DNA from: Maribacter sp.
Lineage (GTDB): Bacteria > Bacteroidota > Bacteroidia > Flavobacteriales > Flavobacteriaceae
Direction: 5' to 3'
Length of the DNA: 64,000 bases
Assembly: GCA_020629285.1 (NCBI GenBank)
Contig: JAHDDP010000017.1
Location: forward strand, 1 to 64,000
Both the position numbers and the translations under genes were made by a program. Below the pieces are notes generated by a model. It saw only the letters and a list, made by a program, of their open reading frames with translations, made no database searches and was not told where the DNA came from. Below are positions 57,583 through 64,000 of the stretch, in pieces (the stretch's first letter is position 1; each line of letters begins with the position of its first letter).

Positions 57583-57660
57583 AGTATCTATTTAAAGGGT
57601 CACAATAGCAATCGTATTTATCTTAGCTTATTTATAACATATCGTTTTAGGTCAAAAAAC

Positions 57661-57668
57661 TATCTTTG
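57661..57668 (+). promoter_or_regulatory. Putative -7 element TATCTTTG of the ABC exporter
   Basis: TAnnTTTG match 37 bases before the start codon at 57706. It is divergent from the nusB promoter about 80 bases away. Confidence 0.5.
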
Positions 57669-57705
57669 CCAACAGAATTTTAAACTATCAGTTTTTCTAC
57701 AACTT

Positions 57706-59457
57706 ATGAAAGAACTTAAGCATCTAAATAAATACTTTAAAAAATACTGGCTTAAGCTTTTTTTCGGCATCATAATAACCATAGTTGCAAGGTTATTTCA
57801 ATTGATTATGCCCTCTTACGTTAATAATTCTATTACCGTAGTTGAACAGTATATAAATGCGGAAATAGAAAAATCAACAGCGCAAGAACTGCTGATGGAG
57901 TATATACTTATTATAGTAGGTGCAGCAATATTATCTGGTTTCTTTACTTTTTTAATGCGTCAATTAATAATAAATATTTCAAGATATATAGAATACGATC
58001 TTAAAAATGAAATATTTGACCATTATCAAAAGCTTAGTCTCAATTTCTACAAGAAAAATAGAACAGGAGATTTAATGAATAGAATAAGTGAAGATGTAAA
58101 TGAGGTACGTATGTATGCTGGCCCTGCGATAATGTACGGCATGCAAACTTTGACATTATTTGCCTGCTTGATACCGTTGATGTTTATTAAAGCACCAACT
58201 TTGGCTGCCTATACCCTTTTGCCATTACCTTTTTTATCTGTTTTAATATATCAAATAAGTAAGGTCATACATAAGAGAAGTACTATTGTACAACAATACC
58301 TATCTACACTTTCTACATTTACGCAAGAAATATTTTCAGGAGTTTCGGTCATTAAAGCCTATGCTTTAGAGCCACAGACCAATGATGATCTAGTAAAACT
58401 TGCCAATGAAGGTAAAGAGAAAAGTGTAAGCTTGGCAAAAGTTAATGCTTGGTTTTTTCCATTAATGATACTACTAATAGGTATCAGTAATATATTGGTT
58501 ATTTATATTGGCGGAAAACAGTATTTAGCCGGTGAAATTGAAGTTGGTTTAATTGCCGAGTTTATTTTATACGTAAATATGCTTACTTGGCCAGTTGCTA
58601 TTGTAGGATGGCTTACTTCTATAGTACAAAGAGCTGCTGCCAGCCAACAACGCATTAATGAGTTCTTAAATCAGGAGTCAGAAATAAAGAACACGCCAAC
58701 TCATCAACATAATGTAAAAGGTAAGATTGAATTTAAAGATGTTGATTTTACATACCAAGACACCAACATCAACGCGCTTAAACAGTTATCTTTTACTATA
58801 AATGAGGGCGAAACAACAGCGATAATTGGTAAAACCGGATCGGGTAAATCAACTATTTTAGATTTAGTGGCACGATTATACGACACCACATCTGGCGAAA
58901 TTTTAATAGATGACGAACCAATAAAACATATCGATTTAACCAGTTTAAGAGAATCTATCGGTGCCGTACCACAAGATGCCTTTCTCTTTTCTGACAGTAT
59001 TAAGAATAATATTAAGTTTGGAAAAGAAGATGCCACGGATCAAGAAATTATAGATATTGCCAAAGATGCCGTTGTTCATGAAAACATCATGGGTTTTTCT
59101 AAAAAATACGATACCGTTTTAGGAGAAAGAGGTATTACATTAAGCGGAGGACAAAAGCAACGTGTTTCTATTGCAAGAGCATTGATCAAGAAACCACAAA
59201 TTTATTTATTTGATGACTGTCTTTCTGCAGTGGATACCGAAACGGAGGAAGAAATATTGAATAATCTAAAAAAAGCCTCTCAGAATAAAACTACATTAAT
59301 TGTAAGTCATAGAGTTTCTTCTGCCAAAAATGCTGATAAAATTCTGGTTTTAGATGACGGAAGACTAATTCAGCAAGGTACACATGATGAGCTAAATACG
59401 AAAGAAGGTTACTATAAAGACCTCTATCACAAACAACTCTCAGAGAAAGAAAATTAG
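57706..59457 (+). CDS. ABC exporter, fused permease and ATPase (MsbA-like)
   Basis: 583-residue half-transporter with six transmembrane helices (about 1-310) followed by an ATPase domain. Walker A is GKTGSGKSTI (about 379-388). After it come LSGGQKQRVSIARAL, Walker B IYLFDDC, the D-loop SAVDTE and the switch His in IVSHR. The catalytic-glutamate position after Walker B is Asp (D504), as in the degenerate subunits of heterodimeric exporters. Likely exports a lipid or drug; the substrate is unknown. It stands alone, divergent from nusB. Confidence 0.88.
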   Translation: MKELKHLNKYFKKYWLKLFFGIIITIVARLFQLIMPSYVNNSITVVEQYINAEIEKSTAQELLMEYILIIVGAAILSGFFTFLMRQLIINISRYIEYDLKNEIFDHYQKLSLNFYKKNRTGDLMNRISEDVNEVRMYAGPAIMYGMQTLTLFACLIPLMFIKAPTLAAYTLLPLPFLSVLIYQISKVIHKRSTIVQQYLSTLSTFTQEIFSGVSVIKAYALEPQTNDDLVKLANEGKEKSVSLAKVNAWFFPLMILLIGISNILVIYIGGKQYLAGEIEVGLIAEFILYVNMLTWPVAIVGWLTSIVQRAAASQQRINEFLNQESEIKNTPTHQHNVKGKIEFKDVDFTYQDTNINALKQLSFTINEGETTAIIGKTGSGKSTILDLVARLYDTTSGEILIDDEPIKHIDLTSLRESIGAVPQDAFLFSDSIKNNIKFGKEDATDQEIIDIAKDAVVHENIMGFSKKYDTVLGERGITLSGGQKQRVSIARALIKKPQIYLFDDCLSAVDTETEEEILNNLKKASQNKTTLIVSHRVSSAKNADKILVLDDGRLIQQGTHDELNTKEGYYKDLYHKQLSEKEN

Positions 59458-59522
59458 AAAATTGTTGTAGGATAATGTTTTTTTTTTCATTTTTGATAGT
59501 ATAACGACACTAAACATTAGAA

Positions 59523-59912
59523 ATGAGCGAAAGAGATTTATCAGATCAGGAAGAAATTCACTCCAAAGTTTTACGCGCAGGTAGAAGAACGTATTTTTTC
59601 GATGTAAGAAGTACAAAAGCTGGGGACTATTATTTAACGATTACAGAAAGTAAGAAATTTACACATGACGATGGATCCTTCCATTACAAAAAGCATAAAA
59701 TCTATTTATACAAAGAAGACTTTGATGCCTTCAAAGAAAATGTTGAAGAAATGATGGATTTCATCATTAATGAAAAAGGATCCGAAGTAATTTCTGAAAG
59801 ACATCAAAAAGATTTTAAGAAAGAAGAAGTAGCAACTGCAGCTGAAATAGCTGTTGAAAGTACACCTACAAGTACGTCTAGCTTTACAGATGTCAGTTTT
59901 GAAGATATATAA
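59523..59912 (+). CDS. PUR-family (DUF3276) nucleic-acid-binding protein
   Basis: 129 residues. The core HSKVLRAGRRTYFFDVRSTKAGDYYLTITESKKF...FHYKKHKIYLYKEDFDAFKENVEEMMDFI is the bacterial PUR-alpha-like domain (DUF3276), a whirly-type single-strand nucleic acid binder found in Bacteroidota and spirochaetes. The last 45 residues are a Ser/Thr/Ala-rich, acidic, likely disordered tail. The biological role is not established. It has its own terminator at 59937. Confidence 0.9.
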   Translation: MSERDLSDQEEIHSKVLRAGRRTYFFDVRSTKAGDYYLTITESKKFTHDDGSFHYKKHKIYLYKEDFDAFKENVEEMMDFIINEKGSEVISERHQKDFKKEEVATAAEIAVESTPTSTSSFTDVSFEDI

Positions 59913-59936
59913 TATTTAAACTTTCTTTTACAAATT

Positions 59937-59969
59937 AACGGTCCTTATTTAAGGGCCGTTTTTATTTTG
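59937..59969 (+). terminator. Rho-independent terminator
   Basis: A 10-base-pair stem with one G-U pair (59937-59946 with 59951-59960) closes an ATTT loop and is followed by a T-rich run. It ends the PUR-family gene and lies before the convergent acyltransferase. Confidence 0.88.
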
Positions 59970-59980
59970 TGAATAGTTAA

Positions 59981-61033
59981 CTACCGCAAACCATACTTTA
60001 CCAATCCAACATTTACCAATGTCAACATACTCAGTATTACACATGCTAAGTATGCAGATAAACTAAATGATAGAATAGCAAAAAGCAAAGTCATATAAAT
60101 AGGATAAGTTATAATTGCACAGGCAAATCTAAAGGTACCCATAAACTCATCTTTAGGTACTTTTGGTTTCAACCATATCCTCCATATAAGAACAATAGGA
60201 AAATTTAACACAGTAAATAAAAACTTGAATAAACTTCGCTTTGGTTGTCTAGGTATTGTGTCATTAGATAATCGCTGCTCTTGATGAGTGTATGATTCAA
60301 TTTTTTCATTCGTTGACATAGGATTTAGAAAGTCTGCGTTCTCAGCATTTAATCGATTTAAAATCATCTCATACGCTCCTTCATTTGGAATATGAACGGT
60401 TAATTTCTTCAGTCGCCCAGAAATTTCCCGCTTCATATCAAAACTTGTTTTATTCAAGTCTTTTGAATCATAAAAACTCTTAGCTGAAATTGGAGCTCCA
60501 TAATATATCGCCACCTCATCAGGAAAATGAGCGGCATGCTTGTAATTTAATCCTACAGGTATTAGTTGAACATCTAAATCTGGGTATAATTCAAAAGTGC
60601 GTATCAAAATTCTTGTAAAGCCCTTGCTTAACGTTCTAACTGATCGCTTAAGATTATGATTTGCCTCTGGGAATAAAAGTAGAGCTTCTCCCCTATTTAA
60701 AATTTCTGCACATGAATTAAATATAGCATCGTTATTAGAAAGTGTATCTCTACCATCGCGCATTCTATAAATAGGTAGCATTTGAAAATAAGAGAACATA
60801 CGTTTTAAAAATTTGCCCTTAAAAACATCTGATCGCGTTAGAAAGTAAGGTTTTCTATTACAATCTGTTGCAATTAGCAAAACATCTATAAGTGCGCTTT
60901 GATGATTTGGTAAAAACATTACAGGCTTATCTTTAGGAATATTCTCCAACCCAGAAATGACAATTTTCTTATGATAACCGTACAGTCCGGTTTTTACAAC
61001 AATTTTAACCAAAGAATACAATAATCCGCTCAC
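59981..61033 (-). CDS. PlsC-type acyltransferase (lysophospholipid acyltransferase family)
   Basis: 350 residues. The N-terminal PlsC domain has FLPNHQSALIDVLLIA, in which the active-site His and Asp are separated by five residues rather than the standard four, a variant seen in related Bacteroidota proteins. LLLFPEANHNLKRSVRTLSKGF is the glycerophosphate-binding motif II/III region. Two C-terminal hydrophobic segments (about 270-300 and 310-345) anchor it to the inner membrane. It probably acylates a lysophospholipid or another glycerol lipid. It is the last gene of a four-gene minus-strand unit and overlaps the preceding transporter gene by four bases. Confidence 0.85.
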   Translation of the reverse strand: MSGLLYSLVKIVVKTGLYGYHKKIVISGLENIPKDKPVMFLPNHQSALIDVLLIATDCNRKPYFLTRSDVFKGKFLKRMFSYFQMLPIYRMRDGRDTLSNNDAIFNSCAEILNRGEALLLFPEANHNLKRSVRTLSKGFTRILIRTFELYPDLDVQLIPVGLNYKHAAHFPDEVAIYYGAPISAKSFYDSKDLNKTSFDMKREISGRLKKLTVHIPNEGAYEMILNRLNAENADFLNPMSTNEKIESYTHQEQRLSNDTIPRQPKRSLFKFLFTVLNFPIVLIWRIWLKPKVPKDEFMGTFRFACAIITYPIYMTLLFAILSFSLSAYLACVILSMLTLVNVGLVKYGLR

Positions 61034-61950
61034 GTTATAGTCTCTTTAGTAACCGGTTTTCTATTCCAAAAAGCAGCTAAAATTAATCCCGAAACTATGT
61101 GCCAAATCCCCCAAAATGCGGCAAGAAGCGCCATCCCTCCTAATCCATCAAAAAAGGTGAAAATTAAAAGTAAACCCAAACCAGAGTTCTGAATTCCGGT
61201 TTCAATGGTTATTGACCTAAGACTATCTACCGGTAATTTAAATAATCTACCAAGACTATAACCCGTAGAAAATGCAATTAGATTATGAATTAATACAATC
61301 CAAAAAACATAAAGTACATAATCCATAAAAATAACACGGTTATTAAATAGCGCTATAAATACCAAGCTAATAAAAAACACCAACGATACTATTTTTAGTT
61401 TCTTTGCTATTTTCAAAGCCAATTTTGGTTTCTTAGAATTTACATACATACCTAAAATCAAAGGCAGCCCCAGTAATAAAAAAACCAGTTTAATCATCTC
61501 TAAAGGTGCTATTGAAATATCTTGAATTAAACCTGCACTTGGCTCATAGCGCATGGACCAGAAATGAAAATTTAAGGGCGTCATTACAACCGCTAACATA
61601 GTAGCAATAGCCGTAAGACTTACGGACAATGCCGTATTGGCTTTAGATAAGTAGGATATAAAATTAGAAATATTACCTCCAGGGCAGGCCGCAACCATAA
61701 ACATACCAAGTGCTATGCTTGGTAAAGGCTCAATTATAAGCACCAATAAAAAAGTCAAAGCCGGTAGTAAAACAAACTGACTAGTTAAACCCAACAACAA
61801 CGCTTTAGGCTTTTGCCACAAAGGTTTAAAATCTGAAACTGAAATCTCTAAAGCTACGCCAAACATGACCAAACTTAAAACAAGGTTCATCATCCAAAGA
61901 GAACCCGAATCAAAATTAATATGAATGGTATCTAAAATATTATCAGTCAA
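61030..61950 (-). CDS. Bile acid:sodium symporter family (BASS) transporter
   Basis: 306 residues with about nine transmembrane helices. The BASS motifs are MFGVALEISVSDFKPLW after the first helix, CPGGNISNFISYLSKANTALSVSLTAIATMLAVVMTPL at the sodium site, and ETGIQNSGLGLLLIF near the C-terminus. Despite the family name, bacterial members carry organic anions such as pantoate, pyruvate or glycolate; the substrate here is unknown. It lies five bases from the csaA-like gene and overlaps the acyltransferase start. Confidence 0.9.
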   Translation of the reverse strand: MTDNILDTIHINFDSGSLWMMNLVLSLVMFGVALEISVSDFKPLWQKPKALLLGLTSQFVLLPALTFLLVLIIEPLPSIALGMFMVAACPGGNISNFISYLSKANTALSVSLTAIATMLAVVMTPLNFHFWSMRYEPSAGLIQDISIAPLEMIKLVFLLLGLPLILGMYVNSKKPKLALKIAKKLKIVSLVFFISLVFIALFNNRVIFMDYVLYVFWIVLIHNLIAFSTGYSLGRLFKLPVDSLRSITIETGIQNSGLGLLLIFTFFDGLGGMALLAAFWGIWHIVSGLILAAFWNRKPVTKETIT

Positions 61951-61954
61951 ATAT

Positions 61955-62293
61955 CTAGGAGATTTTTAATCCGTTTGGCACTTTCATTTGCGGTTGAAGA
62001 AGCACCACGGAACTATTTTCTACAGCTCCCAATATAAGACATTCACTCATAAAATTGGCAATTTGCTTTTTAGGAAAATTAACAACAGCTGTTACTTGAA
62101 GTCCTACAAGGTCTTCTTTCTTGTACTTTTCCGTTATTTGAGCAGATGTTTTTTTAACCCCTATTTCATCACCAAAATCTATATGTAATTTATATGAGGG
62201 ATTTCTAGCCTCCGGAAAATCCAGAACATCTATAATTGTACCCACTCTCATATCGATTTTACCGAAATCTTGCCAAGTAATAGTATCTTTCAT
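61955..62293 (-). CDS. csaA: tRNA-binding domain protein, CsaA-like
   Basis: 112 residues comprising one EMAP-II/OB-fold tRNA-binding domain: FGKIDMRVGTIIDVLDFPEARNPSYKLHIDFG, KKTSAQITEKYKKEDLVGLQVTAVVNFPKKQIANFMSECLILGA. CsaA proteins dimerise, bind tRNA, and in Bacillus were linked to protein export as a chaperone. The start overlaps the stop of the upstream gene by one base (TAATG), and the transporter gene follows 4 bases after. Confidence 0.9.
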   Translation of the reverse strand: MKDTITWQDFGKIDMRVGTIIDVLDFPEARNPSYKLHIDFGDEIGVKKTSAQITEKYKKEDLVGLQVTAVVNFPKKQIANFMSECLILGAVENSSVVLLQPQMKVPNGLKIS

Positions 62294-62595
62294 TAGCTCA
62301 ATTTAAGCTTTTCTATCATATCTTTAGGTACATTGCCCGCATACATTCCATACGCATCTACCAAAAGACCCTTTTCACCAGTATTGGTTTCAATAACATA
62401 TAAGATGGTATTGTCATCTGGGTTGCTCATACCCTCAAAACGATAAAATTTTACGACCTCTAATTCGGTTGTAGTATGTATGTTCTTCTTACTTTTATTT
62501 TCTACACCAGCATCACACAAGTTAAAATCTTCCGTGTAGCCCTCATCTTGCAATGCTTTAATTGCGTTGGATAAAGAAATATATGAATTTTCCAT
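62293..62595 (-). CDS. Small conserved hypothetical protein
   Basis: 100 residues from ATG 62595 (MENSYISLSNAIKALQDEGYTEDFNL). Longer in-frame extensions reach into the divergent gene at 62685 and lack conserved character. The pattern, a helix followed by strands VVKFYRFEGMSNPDDNTILYVIE and GEKGLLVDAYGMYAG, belongs to a small Bacteroidota family often labelled phosphoribosylpyrophosphate synthetase in databases. It has none of the PRPP-synthetase motifs. Function unknown. First gene of the four-gene unit down to the acyltransferase. Confidence 0.75.
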   Translation of the reverse strand: MENSYISLSNAIKALQDEGYTEDFNLCDAGVENKSKKNIHTTTELEVVKFYRFEGMSNPDDNTILYVIETNTGEKGLLVDAYGMYAGNVPKDMIEKLKLS

Positions 62596-62684
62596 TTTTG
62601 AAATTTTTAAAGGTTTTTGAATATTATAAAGGAAAGACAAGCTTAATATAATCCTTAACTTAGTACCATAAATTATTAGTTGAT

Positions 62685-63251
62685 ATGGCAAGAACGGAAA
62701 GCAAGATGTTAGCATTGGGTACGGTAGCTCCAGAATTTAGTCTGTTAGATACTGTAAGTAAAAAAACCATGAATTTGCATGCTTTAAACGGTCATAAGGG
62801 AACAGTTATCATGTTTATCTGCAACCATTGCCCATTTGTAATTCATGTAAACCCTGAAATTTCTAAAATGGCTATTGAATATCAGAAAAAAGGAATTCAC
62901 TTTATAGCTATTTCGAGCAATGATGTTGAAAACTACCCAGAAGATGGTCCACATTATATGAGGATAAAGGCTAAAGCTGAAAATTATACTTTCCCATACC
63001 TATATGACGAAGACCAATCTATTGCAAAAAAATACGATGCCGCCTGCACCCCGGATTTTTTCCTTTTTGACGGAGAGTTAAAATTAGTTTACCGCGGTCA
63101 GTTAGATGATTCTAGACCAGGAAATGGTTTACCGTTAACCGGCAAAGACCTTAGAAATGCCATTGAAAATCTTTTAAAAGGTGAAGTAATAGACCCAAAT
63201 CAAAAGCCTAGCATAGGTTGTAATATTAAATGGAAATCTAGTAATCAATAA
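62685..63251 (+). CDS. Thioredoxin-fold (AhpC/TSA-like) protein
   Basis: 188-residue cytoplasmic protein. LALGTVAPEFSLLDTVSKKTMNLHAL is the peroxiredoxin/TlpA-like entry strand. FICNHCPFVIHV holds a CxxC at about 46-49 in the thioredoxin active-site position, and CTPDFFLFDGELKLVYRGQ follows with the cis-Pro. The CNHCPF motif is typical of a subfamily annotated as thioredoxin family or redoxin. It could be a thiol peroxidase or reductase; the sequence does not decide. Possibly co-transcribed with the GNAT gene 17 bases downstream. Confidence 0.87.
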   Translation: MARTESKMLALGTVAPEFSLLDTVSKKTMNLHALNGHKGTVIMFICNHCPFVIHVNPEISKMAIEYQKKGIHFIAISSNDVENYPEDGPHYMRIKAKAENYTFPYLYDEDQSIAKKYDAACTPDFFLFDGELKLVYRGQLDDSRPGNGLPLTGKDLRNAIENLLKGEVIDPNQKPSIGCNIKWKSSNQ

Positions 63252-63268
63252 AATTCTCACTACAAATT

Positions 63269-63796
63269 ATGGAGAGTAATATTCAGTTTGAACAACTGAA
63301 ACCAGAACTTTACAACACCTATATTGACATAGGCAGGAAAGCCTATAATCAACATTACACACATTTATGGCCCAATGGCAATACCAAAACATATATAGAA
63401 AATAGCTTTACGAAAGAGGTTTTACTACAGGAAGAAAAAGATCAGGACACCATTTTATATGTAATTAAAATAGAATCCGCATATGTAGGTTTGTTAAAAA
63501 TCACCTTACACAAAAAACTGCAAGAGTTTAGCAAAGCCGATGCTTTGTACCTTGACAAAATCTATATAATCAACGAATATTCAGGAAAAGGCATTGGTGC
63601 TGAAAGTCTGCGATTTGTTGAAAAAATTGCCAAGAACAACGCTAAAAAAGTAATCTTTTTAGAATCTATGCAAAAAGGAATGGCGCTACCATTTTATCAA
63701 AAACATTCTTTTAAAATAGCAGCCATAACCCAAGTGCCATTCAACAATGTTATTGAAGACGAAAAACCGATGTACCTCCTAAAAAAAGTCTTATAA
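63269..63796 (+). CDS. GNAT family N-acetyltransferase
   Basis: 175 residues. The acetyl-CoA site (motif A) is LYLDKIYIINEYSGKGIGAESLRFVEK, with the Q/RxxGxG/A core present as SGKGIG. Next come the beta-bulge strand NAKKVIFLESM and the C-terminal AIPFYQKHSF-type segment (here GMALPFYQKHSFK). Overall it resembles the spermidine/diamine- and RimI-like branch of GNATs, but the acceptor is unknown. The stop is five bases from the convergent DinB-like gene. Confidence 0.88.
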   Translation: MESNIQFEQLKPELYNTYIDIGRKAYNQHYTHLWPNGNTKTYIENSFTKEVLLQEEKDQDTILYVIKIESAYVGLLKITLHKKLQEFSKADALYLDKIYIINEYSGKGIGAESLRFVEKIAKNNAKKVIFLESMQKGMALPFYQKHSFKIAAITQVPFNNVIEDEKPMYLLKKVL

Positions 63797-63801
63797 ATTT
63801 C

Positions 63802-64000
63802 TTACCAACCTTTACGCTCTGCCAAGGTTTTAATATGTGCAAAATGATGGTTACCATGCCATGCATATTTACCAATATTTTCTGCTACAGATACATTAAC
63901 GTTGCCCTCTGGGTGAATATAACTTCTTTTTAAATCGTCTAGCGTTAGTCTTTCGCACATGTAAACCAATTTAGCGTGCAACGCCGTTAAATAAGAAAGT
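63802..64000 (-). CDS. DinB/YfiT-like protein, C-terminal end (5' end outside window)
   Basis: Reading the minus strand inward from the window edge, the last 66 residues are open to TAA at 63802-63804. They include LTALHAKLVYMCERLT, HPEGNVNVSVAENIGKYAWHG and NHHFAHIKTLAERKGW. The WHGNHHFAHI metal-binding histidine cluster is the C-terminal signature of the DinB/YfiT superfamily (bacillithiol-transferase-like, putative metal-dependent hydrolases). The rest of the gene lies beyond position 64000. Confidence 0.8.
   Translation of the reverse strand, partial: LSYLTALHAKLVYMCERLTLDDLKRSYIHPEGNVNVSVAENIGKYAWHGNHHFAHIKTLAERKGW

Noticed and set aside
62596-62715. Upstream start for the small hypothetical gene at 62715
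   Set aside because: The extension overlaps the divergent thioredoxin-fold gene and has no conserved character; MENSYISLSNAIKAL at 62595 is the natural beginning.
1-64000. CRISPR array, tRNA/rRNA genes, prophage or integrative element
   Set aside because: I saw no regularly spaced repeats, no cloverleaf with a CCA-type end, no integrase or phage structural gene, and no attachment-site duplication.

Overview
The window is a stretch of chromosome from a low-G+C marine-type Flavobacteriaceae bacterium (phylum Bacteroidota). Four things point there: type IX secretion (T9SS) type B C-terminal sorting domains and SprB-type repeats; promoters of the TAnnTTTG kind with almost no Shine-Dalgarno sequences; an imelysin/HTTM/TonB-receptor operon; and Bacteroidota-type versions of NusB, CtaA and DUF1573-YajC. 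I see no tRNA, rRNA, CRISPR array, insertion sequence, integrase or phage gene. Most of the window is ordinary core genome.

Layout. 1-5.2 kb (+): end of a glycosyltransferase, then tsaC/sua5, cca and ctaA packed as an operon, a PRiA4_ORF3-domain protein and an NdpA-like nucleoid protein, closed by a strong bidirectional terminator. 5.2-6.3 kb (-): an unknown protein with faint kinase-like motifs. 6.5-26.6 kb (+): a surface-protein island. It holds a 4262-residue SprB-like adhesin, a frameshifted duplicate of that adhesin's N-terminus, an ABC transporter pair, and two tandem paralogous T9SS type B proteins. 26.7-34.1 kb: uvrB, an Hsp20, a DUF2254 membrane protein, two TerB-like proteins, a half-size DUF1456 protein and two small secreted proteins, separated by long AT-rich gaps.

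34.3-41.9 kb: sucC and a Lon-N-domain protein (-); lysA, a secreted thioredoxin-like protein, an unknown secreted protein and an M1 aminopeptidase lipoprotein split by one in-frame TAA (+). 42-51.5 kb (-): guaB, a four-gene iron-uptake-type operon (DUF4856 lipoprotein, imelysin lipoprotein, HTTM membrane protein, TonB-dependent receptor), an HMG-CoA-lyase-type enzyme and a LysE exporter. 51.6-64 kb: Dabb protein, pyrD, pepT, DUF1801/YdeI protein, the nusB-DUF1573-yajC operon, an ABC exporter, a PUR-family protein, a four-gene minus-strand operon ending in an acyltransferase, a thioredoxin-fold protein, a GNAT acetyltransferase and the end of a DinB/YfiT-like gene.

I did not find a convincing new defence or mobile system. 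The parts most worth a second look are the surface-protein island with its decaying duplicate, the nonsense-split aminopeptidase, the imelysin operon with an internal terminator and a degenerate imelysin motif, the nusB leader with a boxA-like site, and promoters so close to the start codon that leaderless mRNAs are expected.
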